A DNA stretch of 64,000 bases, from the NCBI GenBank assembly GCA_010279815.1, contig QEOQ01000092.1, positions 1,006,299 through 1,070,298 of the forward strand, in the 5' to 3' direction. A model generated the notes under the pieces. That model was not told where the DNA came from, did no database searches, and saw only the letters and a program-made list of their open reading frames with translations. Made by a program: the position numbers and the translations under genes. This document shows, one piece after another, positions 47,001 to 58,558 of the stretch. How positions within the stretch are numbered: the stretch's first letter is position 1; each line of letters opens with the position of its first letter. Origin of the DNA: Brachionus plicatilis (Eukaryota; Rotifera; Eurotatoria; Ploima; Brachionidae).

Positions 47001-48674
47001 GTGATCATGGTTCGGAACATAAGAAAAAAATATTAAAAATTTGCTAATCATTCTTTTTAAGAATTTCTGTAGCTAAAATTTAACTATTAACGGGTGATGA
47101 ATAATTATTTACTCAAATATTCAATGAAATTTAGATGAATTTTGATCATTGTAATTTGGTAAAATTTTTTATTTTAATAGCGTAAATAAAATGTATAGAG
47201 AGTTTCTAGTTCTAAATCTCTATTTAAAGCCAAAACTAAAAACTAAAACTAAAATACAATTTAAATATATAAGGAAAGAGAGAGAGAGACAGGGCCTGGG
47301 GTACTGGCGGTGTTACATTATTTTATTTAATGACAATAATAAGATTTTTCAATGTAAAAATTATGAATAATTTAGTATTAATAAATAATTTGTTCAACTT
47401 TTGTAAAATTTAAATCATTTAAAATTTTTTTATTATTAAAAAGAATACGAGGAGAAAATATTTAAACTTTTTTTAGGCATAGAAAAATCAGCAATTCGAC
47501 TCGTAAATTTAAAAAATTTTTAAATGCCACGTCAAATTATAAATAAAGGAAATTTTGTTTTTTTTATTATTTTATTGTCTCATTTTACAAAATCACTCTT
47601 TTATTTAAAAAAATTTTTTTTTATTTAAAGTAGATGTCATCACTGATATTTTTTTAAAAAGCACAATTCTTTGCTCCTAACATTCTTTGAAAAAAAAATG
47701 GCGCTGACATTCATCACTCAAAAATGACAGCTCAAACAAAAGTTTTATTCGGAAATTTCAACAAATTTCCTGTTAATCTTTACTTTCTTTATTTTTTTTT
47801 AATTAGACATCATTACAAATAGCTTCTTGAATTAAATGATTTGTAGTCGTGTAGAAATTTAGTTTTTTCTAAAAAAAAATTTAAATTTAAAACATTGAGT
47901 TAGAGTATAATTTTCTTAAAATAAATGAGTAAATAATTATCCTTTCTTCTGTTAAAAAATAGGTGAGATAAAATTTTAGTGCTAAATTTCACAAAACTAC
48001 GATCATCAAAATTTTTGGGCTCAAACACTTTCTTAATTAAAATTTTTTGTTTAGGGTCAGTTCAGATCTACTGTAACATGTTCAACTTGCGGAAAAAAAT
48101 CGGTCAAATTCGATGCCTTCATGTACCTGACTTTACCAATATTCACATCCAAATGCAATTTACATGTAATCTAATTTAATAAAATAGTCAATTAAATTTT
48201 TATTTAATTAAAAAAAATTATTTGTTTAAGGAATGTTTAGACTTGTTTTTGAGAAGTGAGAACATGAGTGGAGAGTCCAAGTGGAAATGTCCCAATTGCA
48301 AGCAATACAGAGATGCAACCAAAAAAATAGACATTTGGAAGCTTCCACCATTATTGATAATACATTTAAAGCGTTTCAAGTATGAAGGAGTTTGGAGAGA
48401 TAAAATAACTTCAAATGTGGATTATCCGATTGAAAATTTGGACTTGAATCGATTTTTAACAGGGCCGACTGTAAGTGGTGTTAGCAATAATTATAGACTT
48501 TATGGCATCACCAACCACATTGGGACTATGGACGGAGGTCATTACATTTCCATGTGTCGACACCTTGAAATGGATAGATGGGTTAAGTATGATGATTCCG
48601 ATGTCAAAGAACTGTCGAGCACATCTGCTCTTAAGTCACCAGCTTCTTATATTTTGTTCTATTCAAGATATTAG
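44009..48674 (+). CDS. USP8: ubiquitin carboxyl-terminal hydrolase 8 (UBPY), three coding exons
   Basis: USP8 deubiquitinates endosomal receptors and ESCRT-0 partners. Exons 44009-46051, 48055-48165 and 48231-48674, all phase 0, give 865 residues. Order: an N-terminal MIT-like helical region (about 20-125), an inactive rhodanese-like domain (about 145-295; ILLVDIRDQTDFENSRL to ILDGGWSQWLVYYP), two STAM-SH3-binding motifs (PTIDRSNKP and PLVDRANKP, fitting P-x-[VI]-[DN]-R-x-x-K-P), a 14-3-3-type site RTFSSP at 473-478, and the USP domain. The catalytic residues are C543 (NLGNTCFMNS), H822 (GGHYIS) and D839/D840 (KYDDSD). The zinc-ribbon cysteines are present (TCSTCG; CPNC). The combination MIT + rhodanese + USP is diagnostic. 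The reading past 46051 is intron. AATAAA is near 48733. Confidence 0.93.
46052..48054. other. USP8 intron 1
   Basis: AT-rich. It contains a dispersed 3'-tail motif at about 46765-46810 (ctgaaggag.actagctcg then aaataaataaata) and a short GA microsatellite near 47278. No coding. Confidence 0.5.
46763..46810 (+). repeat. dispersed retroelement 3' tail (copy 2)
   Basis: TTCTGAAGGAGCACTAGCTC.. followed by (AAAT)n. The counterpart at about 6072-6115 reads TTCTGAAGGAGATTTAGCTC. Shared sequence up to a simple tail indicates the 3' end of a SINE or LINE family. Confidence 0.5.
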
Positions 48675-49465
48675 TTTTTTTTAACAATGTAATTTTGTAT
48701 CATAAATTATTGCTTAATTTTAGATTTTTTTAAATAAAATATATCTAACCACATGGCCTGATAGAAATAGTTTGACGATATTACTCTTAATAAAGTAGTC
48801 AGTCGATCGTTAGTTTCTTTTGTTACTAAATTTTTATGTAATTCTGAGTGATAATTAAAAATTTTTGAAAATAAGTAATATTTTTTTAATATTTATTAAT
48901 TTATTGAAAAGTGATAATTTTATTTTAATTAAAATATTTTCAAGCTTAAAAAAAATTAATATAAGAATGGGTTTTGCATATTGTAAAATTGTGAAATTCA
49001 AATATAAGTGGAACAAAAATTTTTAATTTCTGATAAATTAAAATTAAACTTTATAAAATATTTTTTTAAAAATACTGCAACATAGTGCGACAAACTTTAT
49101 TGCATTTTTTTAACTAAATTAATTTTTTTAATGTAAAAATTGGCAAAAAATAAATAATCAATTAAATTACTTAAATTGATTACTAATTTAATTTCCTAAA
49201 ATAAAGAAGTAGAAATTTTATTTTTGGTAAAAAAGATTGGGAAAAAGTGTTGCAGCATTTTTTTGAATATTTTTTTTTTTTAATTTAATTTTAATTTATT
49301 AAAAAAAATGAAAAAATTTTATTCCATTTTTATTTGAAATTCACAACACAAAATTTTAAACATATATTAAAAAAATAAATTTAATTAAACTTAGGTAGCT
49401 AAACTAATAAATGACCCTTTTTTTCATACTGATCTTTATTTTTGTCAGCCGAATTAGTTTATTTA

Positions 49466-49613
49466 CAGCGGTTCTAATAAAATCGTAACGCCGCTTGGCC
49501 GGCCGGCGCGGCCTCGGCCATTTTGTCGGCCCGGCGCGGCCTTTAAACGGCGTCGGCGCGGCCGGCCTAGTCGGCCAAGTTGTTCGGCCTAGTCGGCCAG
49601 GGTGTTCGGCCAT
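49466..49613 (+). mobile_element. solo GC-rich terminus of the palindrome family
   Basis: It begins CAGCGGTTCTAATAAAATCG and runs into the same GC-rich block and 'cggcc' word array found at 50050 onward. It breaks off 10 bp before the palindrome arm starts at 49624. GC content is far above the surroundings. Confidence 0.75.
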
Positions 49614-49623
49614 GTACCACCTG

Positions 49624-51711
49624 CAATTTGATGATCAACGTTTAAATCCAAATGCAAGAGATGAGATAATAAGAATATTTTTGGTTATTTTTTTATTAAA
49701 CGAAAAAATAACGCCCATTATTTAATTTGAGAACAAATTAATTAAGAAGCATGTAATGAGAATCTAGAGAATTAATAATTGTTTATAGTGACAAAGGAAT
49801 TATTTTTTTTAATCGTAAATTTTAATTTTATTTTTTTTTTAACTTTCTAATTTTTGGTAATTACTTTAAATCCAGTAAATAAAAAAAACTTTTTGTCTTA
49901 TAGTAAATTTTTTAAGGCTTAAACTTTCAGGGACTGTCAAATACTTATTTTTAAAACGAAAAAAAAATTTCTCTGAAAAATAACAGCCTAACTGACAATT
50001 TTATTTGGTAAACTGGCTATTTAATAATTTTAGACTAATAAAATAACTACAGCGGTTCTAATAAAATCGTAACGCCGCTTGGCCGGCCGGCGCGGCCTCG
50101 GCCATTTTGTCGGCCCGGCGCGGCCTTTAAACGGCGTCGGCGCGGCCGGCCTAGTCGGCCAGGGTGTTCGGCCATGTCGGCCAAGTTGTTCGGCCTAGTC
50201 GGCCAAGTTGTTCGGCCATGTCGGCCAGGATGTTCGGCCATGTGTTCGGCCTAGTCGGCCATGTCGGCCAGGGTGTTCGGCCTAGTCGGCCAAGTTGTTC
50301 GGCCTAGTCGGCCATGTCGGCCAGGGTGTTCGGCCAAGTTGTTCGGCCTAGTCGGCCATGTCGGCCAGGGTGTTCGGCCATGTCGGCCAGGGTGTTCGGC
50401 CTTGTCGGCCATGTGTTCGGCCATGTCGGCCATGTCGGCCAGGGTGTTCGGCCTAGTCGGCCATGTCGGCCAGGGTGTTCGGCCAAGTTGTTCGGCCTTG
50501 TCGGCCATGTGTTCGGCCTAGTCGGCCAGGGTGTTCGGCCAGTGTAAAAATTTAAAAGCATGTATGATAAGAATCAATTATCTATTTGAAAAAATTTTCA
50601 ATATTAACCATAAATTTTTTTTTATTTTAGAAAATTAAAAATTCAACTTATATTTAGATTGAATATTGAAGCTAATGTTTAGTGAAGGAATGAAATTAAA
50701 TTATTTGAAAAAACACTATTGGAACATTCCAAATGGCCATTTTATTGGGCTTTAATCATTCGGCAGCTATTAGTTCAACATTCAATCTAAATATAAATTG
50801 AATTTTTAATTTTCTAAAATAAAAAAAAATTTATGGTTAATATTGAAAATTTTTTCAAATAGATAATTGATTCTTATCATACATGCTTTTAAATTTTTAC
50901 ACTGGCCGAACACCCTGGCCGACTAGGCCGAACACATGGCCGACAAGGCCGAACAACTTGGCCGAACACCCTGGCCGACATGGCCGACTAGGCCGAACAC
51001 CCTGGCCGACATGGCCGACATGGCCGAACACATGGCCGACAAGGCCGAACACCCTGGCCGACATGGCCGAACACCCTGGCCGACATGGCCGACTAAGCCG
51101 AACAACTTGGCCGAACACCCTGGCCGACATGGCCGACTAGGCCGAACAACTTGGCCGACATGGCCGAACACCCTGGCCGACTAGGCCGGCCGCGCCGACG
51201 CCGTTTAAAGGCCGCGCCGGGCCGACAAAATGGCCGAGGCCGCGCCGGCCGGCCAAGCGGCGTTACGATTTTATTAGAACCGCTGTAGTTATTTTATTAG
51301 TCTAAAATTATTAAATAGCCAGTTTACCAAATAAAATTGTCAGTTAGGCTGTTATTTTTCAGAGAAATTTTTTTTTCGTTTTAAAAATAAGTATTTGACA
51401 GTCCCTGAAAGTTTAAGCCTTAAAAAATTTACTATAAGACAAAAAGTTTTTTTTATTTACTGGATTTAAAGTAATTACCAAAAATTAGAAAGTTAAAAAA
51501 AAAATAAAATTAAAATTTACGATTAAAAAAAATAATTCCTTTGTCACTATAAACAATTATTAATTCTCTAGATTCTCATTACATGCTTCTTAATTAATTT
51601 GTTCTCAAATTAAATAATGGGCGTTATTTTTTCGTTTAATAAAAAAATAACCAAAAATATTCTTATTATCTCATCTCTTGCATTTGGATTTAAACGTTGA
51701 TCATCAAATTG
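49624..51711. repeat. 2.1-kb near-perfect palindrome with GC-rich core arrays
   Basis: 49624-50678 and about 50769-51711 are inverted copies. The outer 426 bp on each side are AT-rich and essentially identical in reverse complement. Next comes a terminus CAGCGGTTCTAATAAAATCG (50050; complement ending at 51285), a GC-rich block, then arrays of about 20-bp words (cggccaagttgttcggccta / cggccagggtgttcggccat). The left array is about 109 bp longer than the right. The loop is about 90 bp. The hAT-like CAG start lacks an 8-bp direct duplication because its flanks are inverted. Frames rich in Trp-Pro-Thr-Arg-Pro here are translated repeat, not proteins. Confidence 0.85.
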
Positions 51712-52621
51712 TCATTTACTTGCATAATTATGTTTAACTATTGACATATACAGTACTGCCATGATAAACTATTTTTGCGTAATTTTACGTAAAATTATCT
51801 AAGTATAAAAAAGTAAATTTACCGGATTTTACGTAATTTCACGTAAAATTACCGGAAATTACGTAAATTTTTGTAAAAAGTAAAAATTCCAAAAAATATA
51901 AAAACGTGAAATTCTATTTAATAGTGGTAATTTTTAGTAAAAAAAAGTAAATTTTGTACAAATTTTAAAAAAGTTAATTTTAAACAATAAAATTATTCTT
52001 ATTTGGTGTTTAAAGTTTCAAAATTGCGAGTTCAAAAACGGAAAATTAAATTAAAATTCACTAGCAGAAAGAAATAGATATCTTAAATAATTATCTAAAT
52101 TTTTTAAATTATCATCAAATTTAAATTCTTTTTAAAATAATTTTTTTGTGGCAGTAAAAATATAATACAAAAAATTAACTTAATTATTTAATTCATTATG
52201 CTATCAGGACTAATCATATTATTTAATTGTAATTGTTTTAACTATCGGTACCTTTATTTAAATAAAAAATTTAAAAAATATAATTTTTGAAATTATATTA
52301 ATTTGTATCTAATCTAATTTAGCTAAAAAAATAATTTTTTATCTAATAAAATTTTGAAAAATGAAAAATTTTAAAAACAACAAAACTCAATTTTTAATTT
52401 TACTATGCCTCTTTGAGACTTTTTTGGAATTAATACACTAATTGATTATCAATAGAAAATCAGTTTTATAACCAAATGAAAAAAATATCCCATTTTTTCT
52501 CATGCTGGTTTTAAAAGAGAATTTTTTAATTGTTGATATTTGATATTATGCAGATTTAAATTGTATTTAATTAAATTTATTAAATTAATTAATTAAATTT
52601 TTTTATTTTTTGTTTCTTTAG
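51712..52621. other. AT-rich upstream region of the ABCB7-like gene
   Basis: 51755-51880 carries 'tttacgtaaaatta' words like those of the 29.5-kb element, as a single-sided terminus (CAGTACTGCCATGATAAACT). TTTCTTTAG at 52621 is a good acceptor 10 bp before the start codon, so a 5' leader intron is likely. Confidence 0.5.
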
Positions 52622-52631
52622 AAAAGTCAAT

Positions 52632-54671
52632 ATGTGGCTATTGAGTATTGCAGGTAACAGAACACTGTTGGCAAAAAATTTGCTTGTAAGCCTTTCAAAA
52701 CAGCCAATTATCAACAGAACTCTTTATAATCAAGTTAAATCATTTAAACCTCATCAAACTAAAAGCCTAACTTTGACTAATCGAGTTAATTTAAGCAAAT
52801 CATTTATTAGATGGAACGGATCTAGCCAAAAGCCAAAGCCAACAATGAGCACGTCGGAAATAATCCGAAAATTGGTACAGTTCATTTGGCCAAAAAATAA
52901 AACCCACATCAAAATCAGGGTCGTAATCGCGGTTAGCTTACTATTTGGCTCCAAGCTGCTTAATGTCATAGTGCCATTTTTGTTCAGAGACATAGTTGAC
53001 TTTTTGAACAAAAATGCCAAGTTAAAAGACTTTGGTGAGTCGACATCGGACAAAATTTTGATTACCATGATCGCTCTGATAGTGGGATACGGCTGTGCTC
53101 GTGCAGGAGCCTCGTTGTTTGGCGAGTTACGCAGTGCCATTTTCGCCACCGTAGCCCAGAGCTCCGTGACCCAACTGGCCACCCAGGTATTCCGCCACTT
53201 GCACAAGCTCGACCTCAACTTTCATCTGAATCGCCAGACCGGCGCTCTGTCCAAAGCCATAGACCGGGGCACTAGGGGAATCAGCTTTGTTCTGTCAGCT
53301 CTGTTGTTCAACATAGCGCCCACAATTTTAGAAGTAGCAATGGTCACCGGAATATTGTACGCCAAATTTGGTCTGTATTACGCTCTGGTCAGCGTGGGAT
53401 GCATTGGCGGATATACCACTTTCACATTTCTCACCACTAAATGGCGCACAAAATTTAGAATTGACATGAACAAGGCTGAAAATGAGGCCGGCAACAAGGC
53501 CATTGATTCATTGATCAATTACGAAACTGTCAAATACTTCAATAACGATGACTATGAGGTGAAAAGATACCAAGAATCGTTGATGAAGTACCAGCAATCA
53601 GCGATAAAAACATCCACTAGTTTGGCTGTGCTGAATTTTGGCCAAAATACCATTTTCAGCACAGGTCTGACAGCGATCATGCTTCTGGCGGGCTACGGAG
53701 CCGTGTCTGGCCAAATGACAGTCGGTGATTTGGTCATGTGCAATGCTCTTTTGTTCCAGTTGTCAGTTCCGCTTAACTTTTTGGGCACTGTTTACCGCGA
53801 AGTCCGCCAGTCAATATTGGACATGCAAAACATGTTCGATTTGACGGCCATCCAAGCAGGTGTCAAAGAAAAGCCAAGTGCACCTAATTTGATAATCACG
53901 CCATCCAAGTCGGCAATTGTTTTCGACAAAGTTAGATTCAAGTATCAAGAAGGTGCTGATCTATTCTCCGATTTGAGCTTTGAGGTGCCATCGGGAAAAA
54001 AAGTGGCCATTGTGGGCGGAAGTGGATCTGGCAAGTCCACTATCGTGAGGCTATTGTACAGATTTTATGATCCTCTGGAAGGCAGGGTATTGATAAATGG
54101 CCAGGATATTAGAAATGTTTCGCTGGATAGCTTGAGGCAAAAGATTGGCATTGTACCGCAAGACACAGTGCTATTCAATGACACCATATTGTACAATATT
54201 CACTATGGCAATATGAAAACCAATGTAGAGGATGTTTATAAAGTGGCCGAGATGTGCGACCTGCACAATACCATTGAGAAAATGCCGATGAAGTACGACA
54301 CTATGGTGGGCGAGAGAGGTCTCAAGCTGAGTGGTGGCGAGAAGCAGAGAGTGGCCATTGCTAGGACCATGCTTAAGAATCCGTACATTTTTGTATATGA
54401 CGAGGCCACATCAAGTTTGGACTCGATTACCGAGCAGATCATTATGTCATCATTGAGAAAGTTGATCCATGGACGGACGTCCATTTGTATCGCGCACAGA
54501 TTGATAACTGTCATCGATGCCGATGAGATATTCGTGCTGGAGAATGGAAAAGTTGTCGAAAGGGGTTCGCACAAGCAGTTGATTTCAAATCCATTTAGTT
54601 TATATCATACATTATGGCAGAAACAATCCGAACAGTCCTATCTGAAAGAAACTGATGCGGGAAAAATTTAA
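52632..54671 (+). CDS. ABCB7: mitochondrial ABC transporter, ABCB7/Atm1 type
   Basis: Half-transporter of the inner mitochondrial membrane that exports a glutathione-linked sulfur or Fe-S intermediate needed for cytosolic Fe-S proteins. A single coding exon of 679 residues. The N-terminus (about 1-75) is basic and Ser-rich with no acidic residues, as expected of a targeting peptide. The transmembrane domain starts near [20 protein letters not shown] and contains family signatures such as [29 protein letters not shown] and [19 protein letters not shown]. The ATPase domain has Walker [10 protein letters not shown] (462-470), signature LSGGE (566-570) and Walker B with D590/E591. Length fits the family. 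ABCB6 or HMT1 types are less likely because the N-terminal extra membrane domain is absent. A polyadenylation-type AATAAA is near 54713. Confidence 0.93.
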   Translation: MWLLSIAGNRTLLAKNLLVSLSKQPIINRTLYNQVKSFKPHQTKSLTLTNRVNLSKSFIRWNGSSQKPKPTMSTSEIIRKLVQFIWPKNKTHIKIRVVIAVSLLFGSKLLNVIVPFLFRDIVDFLNKNAKLKDFGESTSDKILITMIALIVGYGCARAGASLFGELRSAIFATVAQSSVTQLATQVFRHLHKLDLNFHLNRQTGALSKAIDRGTRGISFVLSALLFNIAPTILEVAMVTGILYAKFGLYYALVSVGCIGGYTTFTFLTTKWRTKFRIDMNKAENEAGNKAIDSLINYETVKYFNNDDYEVKRYQESLMKYQQSAIKTSTSLAVLNFGQNTIFSTGLTAIMLLAGYGAVSGQMTVGDLVMCNALLFQLSVPLNFLGTVYREVRQSILDMQNMFDLTAIQAGVKEKPSAPNLIITPSKSAIVFDKVRFKYQEGADLFSDLSFEVPSGKKVAIVGGSGSGKSTIVRLLYRFYDPLEGRVLINGQDIRNVSLDSLRQKIGIVPQDTVLFNDTILYNIHYGNMKTNVEDVYKVAEMCDLHNTIEKMPMKYDTMVGERGLKLSGGEKQRVAIARTMLKNPYIFVYDEATSSLDSITEQIIMSSLRKLIHGRTSICIAHRLITVIDADEIFVLENGKVVERGSHKQLISNPFSLYHTLWQKQSEQSYLKETDAGKI

Positions 54672-55170
54672 ATATTGGTCTTAAATTCAGCAAAATTTAG
54701 TTTTTAATTGAGAATAAATTTTTTCTAATAATTTGTTAATTTTAAGTAATGGTTTACAAGTAAAGTTAAATAAAAAGATCGAATATTTTGCCAAAGTATT
54801 TCAATACTTAAACTTTTTAAGAATATAACTGGGAAACATGTCACTTTAATTATCAACTTTTTTAAGCCTTATAGTTATTTTTTTTTGTCAGAAGCTAGAT
54901 TAAAAAATTTCTAAAAATATAAAAAATCTTTACGTTTTTGTTAAATTATTGATTAATCAGACCCTGACTTTATTAAAAAAAAATTAAAGTCAAAGTCCAG
55001 ACTTGACTTTGACCAACTTTGGTAAAAACCATGAAGTAAAATTAAACTTTTGTAAAAGGCCCAAAATGGGCTAAATTACGTTTTTTGTAATTACAAAATT
55101 TCTAAATTTTACATTATTTTTAGTGATCTTACATGAATATTTGTTGGTAAAGACATGTAATTTTACTATA
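54672..55170. other. 3' flank of the ABCB7-like gene
   Basis: AT-rich. A short cluster of 'aagtcaaagtcc' words at 54965-55015 is a single terminus related to the CAGAGTTGTT family. Nothing else seen. Confidence 0.4.
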
Positions 55171-55180
55171 TATACCTTAA

Positions 55181-56026
55181 GGGTCTCACTCATCCCCACA
55201 AATGAAAGTCTTCTCCCCACAATAAAAAAACTGCTCCCCACATCGCAAAACTTTTCAACACAAAAATGAAAATTTCATACCATAAACTCTTAAACACAAA
55301 TTGAAAAACTCTTCAACACAAAAAAAATAATTTTCAAAGCTTTAAATAATCTTTTTCTCTTTAAAATTTAAATTTTTCAAATTTTGATCGATCAAACTCG
55401 ATCAAACGTGATTTTACCTTCAGGAAAAGTTAAGCGTGTTTAATTTTTGCATTAAGTCTTTTGAAATTATTAAATTCTATTCAATTGGAGCCAAAACTTA
55501 TGAGCATTACCCGATTCCAACCACAAGGTGTATTAATTTTTCCAAAAATTAACCACCTGGAAAAAATTTAAACGTATTGGAAAATATACTTATAAATTTA
55601 ATGATTATTACACTTTAAATGCAAGAAAAAAAGACTGTGATTGTAAATATTTTGTCAAATTTAGCTTTTGTTCTCACCAGTTAGCTTTAAAAAGCTTGTT
55701 AAAAGACGATGAATTTGTTAATAAACAAAAGCGTGGTAGACCAAAAGATGTGGAAAAATGGTATTCAACAGGATAATTGGTAAAATTGGCTTTATTTTTA
55801 TAAACTTATAAACATAAAATTACATATATAGCAACGATTTATTAAACGATTATTAAATAAAATTTTATTAAAATTTATTTTGAATTTATGATTAATAAAT
55901 ATTTAATCTCTTACACACAAATTTTTTGTGTTAAAAAGACATTTATGTTGAAAAGTTTCGTGTTTGCGGGGAGAAGTTTTTTATTTGTGGGGAGCTGATT
56001 TTCATTTGTGGGGAGTTAATATTCCC
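55181..56026 (+). mobile_element. MULE-like element with SWIM zinc-finger remnant, 10-bp target duplication
   Basis: Flanked by TATACCTTAA at 55171-55180 and 56027-56036. The ends are GGG...CCC, with repeated 'ccccacaaa' words at left and their complement at right. The plus strand at about 55560-55775 encodes KDCDCKYFVKFSFCSHQLA (a SWIM finger, C-x-C...C-x-H) and FVNKQKRGRPKDVEKW before a stop. SWIM fingers and 9-11 bp duplications are typical of Mutator-like elements. No catalytic DDE core is visible, so the copy is non-autonomous. Confidence 0.8.
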
Positions 56027-56036
56027 TATACCTTAA

Positions 56037-57106
56037 GCTTACATTAAAATAAGTGACTTTTAGTTAAAACCGTTTTAGAAAGCGCACGGAAAAAAAATAA
56101 GGATTTCGGTAAGAAAAATTTAAAATTAGCTTCTTTTCCAAAATATTTAATTAATTTCATCATGAAAAATTAAGAAAAAATAAGTAAAATTCAAACAATC
56201 GCAAAAAGACTTTAAATAAAAAAATTTATTAATAATTGAATTTTTATAATTAATGATTATTTAAAAAAAAAAGTATAACTTTTAAATCTACCGATCGCTC
56301 TGTGACTAAGAAAAGACCAGTTTTAAATTATTTGACCAACCACTACCGTTTTTTACTACAATATCCATTAGCTTTAAATAAATATTGATAAAGAACATAA
56401 AATTAGTAGGAGATAAAGATATAAATTTAAAAATGTGTTCATCTAAATTAAATTTATCTTTTATTTTAGTTTTTTCGCCAAGAGATTTCATTGATATATA
56501 TAGAGATCAAAAATAATAAAAGGTTAAATAAAGCAAGTTTATGCTATGACTTGTGCTCTGATCAATTTAGATTTAAACTTAAACCGCTTCACCAAACTTT
56601 TTCTTTAAAATTTTAAACAAAATTTGAAAATAAACAAGAATTGTTGTTGTAAATTAAAAAAAATTTCAGATTTTAGAAATTCGTGACTCATTGAAAAATC
56701 CATTATATTCTTATGACATATATTTTGCTTTCACGCTAAATTAATCATTTGATCTAATAAAATTATATCAATTCCATGTCAAAAATGCTTTATAATCTAT
56801 TGTAGATTCCATTTTTCTTTTAATTATTTGTATAATTTTAGAAATCACAATACTTAAATCCCAGTCTAAAATTCCCGATTTTTTAAGTAAAGCCCACTTA
56901 ATAAAATAAATTTTTTTGATATTTACCCGAGTTATTTTATTAATTTTAAAAAAATTTGCTTACATAAAAAAATATTAAGACATCATTTATATATTTTTTT
57001 TATAAATCAAGGTGTTAAATTTGATATCATTTTTTAATTTAAAAGCAGAAAATTAATTTTTATATCATAAAAAAAAAATCTTTTCTTATTTAAAAATTAA
57101 AAAAAC
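56037..57106. other. AT-rich intergenic stretch
   Basis: No supported gene. A 61-codon minus frame at 56306-56491 shows no family features. Confidence 0.35.
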
Positions 57107-57114
57107 ATTTAAGG

Positions 57115-57534
57115 CAGAGTTTTTCCTCAAGTCTCAAGTCCTAAGTCAAGTCCAAGTCTTAACTTGACTTGATTTTTATTATTGCTAAAAAAGTCAGGTT
57201 ACGACATGACTTGAATTTTTTTTATGAGTAAAAAGTTAAATAATTACTTGAGTTGATGTTTTGTTTGATTTCATCTTTACTAAATTATAGTTTTTGTAAG
57301 AGTTCATTTTAAATTTTTTTTCTCTAAAATCTCTTAAACGTTTACATTTTTAATTGAATCATTTCGTTAACAAAAAAATTGAAAACTATTTAAAAATACA
57401 TGGAAAACATCGTTGAAAATATTACTGGGAAAGATAAATTGCCCAAAAAATCTAACAAAATCAAGCCAAGTTTAGACTTGACTTGACTTTTTGGTCGAAA
57501 GGCTTGAAAAATAGCGACTTGAGGAACAACTCTG
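57115..57534. mobile_element. hAT-like element with perfect 8-bp target duplication
   Basis: ATTTAAGG flanks it on both sides (57107-57114 and 57535-57542). The ends are CAGAG...CTCAAGTC and its complement GACTTGAGGAACAACTCTG, and both ends are built of 'aagtc' words. It is 420 bp and non-coding, of the same family as 22803-22896. Confidence 0.85.
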
Positions 57535-57542
57535 ATTTAAGG

Positions 57543-58558
57543 TATTCCAATTTGTAAATAAGATAATCGAAAAAATTTTCAAGTTATTTAAACTTATTAA
57601 AAAATATAAATTTTATCTTGTTTGGTTTTGTATTAATAAAACCGGTTCTTTTTTGGACTTTTGTTCTACTTCTAGGTTTATTGTTAAATTGAAAAAATAA
57701 AAACAATTCATTCTTCTATTAAAAATTACTTTATCTTTAAATCTAGCTAAAACTTAATTTATTTTTATTCTCAATTCGTCGCAATTCGAAAAAAAAATTT
57801 GAAGTTGATTAAGAGCTAACTTATTTAAAAAAAATCAATTAAGATTTTTAATGATTTTTTAGTTGATTTAATAATTATCGATGAAGAATTAAATTCTGAA
57901 ATCCAATTTTTAAAAAAATTTTGAAAAAAGAGCCTGAAAACCTTTAAAGAATCTTTAAAAAAATCTTTTAAGATTCTTTACAATTTCTTTAATATTTTTA
58001 TACCTGGATGCAACTGCTACTTGAGCAAAAAGATCTGTATTATAGAGGTAAGAATTAATATATCATGATGGTTTAAGAAGGAGAAAGCCTGATTTACAAT
58101 GTAATAAAATGAACTCCTACGACTGTGATCATAAATTATTTTAAATAAATCAGTTTTGAAAAACTATCATAATGTTAAAAATTCCTAAAAAATATGCTTC
58201 ACTTTAAAATTTGTTTAAATATATTTTTAAAACGTCTTCAATAATGAATAAAAATTTTTGAACCCACATAAAAAAATTTGAAATTTCAAAAAAATTTAAT
58301 TTTAATTCTTGGTTATTATAAAAAAAAAATAGCTTAAAATCAACACCATCTGAATTGACGTTAGTCATTTGATATAAAAAAAATAAAAAAAAGCTAAATA
58401 TTTTTATTTTCAACTTAAGACACCAGATGATATTTTTGACATAACTGCTGACGTTACACTCATTTAAAATAAAATTATTCAATCGATCTTATTTAAGATC
58501 TCAATTTTTTAATTTGTTATTTGATTAAATTTAAAGAAAAATTTTAAATAAAATCGCA
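57543..58558. other. upstream region of the B4GALT-like gene
   Basis: AT-rich with no gene. The 92-codon minus frame at 58204-58482 is low complexity and is not annotated. Confidence 0.35.

Noticed and set aside
50150..50540. Regular repeats resembling a CRISPR array
   Set aside because: Units are contiguous with no unique spacers, the context is a eukaryotic genome with introns, and the same array is mirrored in the other arm.
50247..51184. Overlapping frames of 70-90 residues rich in Trp-Pro-Thr-Arg-Pro and Gly-Arg-His-Gly-Arg
   Set aside because: They are translations of the cggcc word array in several frames of both strands; no real protein would be open in so many frames.
50050..51285. 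Simple hAT insertion with its own target duplication
   Set aside because: The 8 bases outside the two ends are inverted, not direct, repeats (AATAACTA and TAGTTATT), so the unit was not created by one ordinary insertion.
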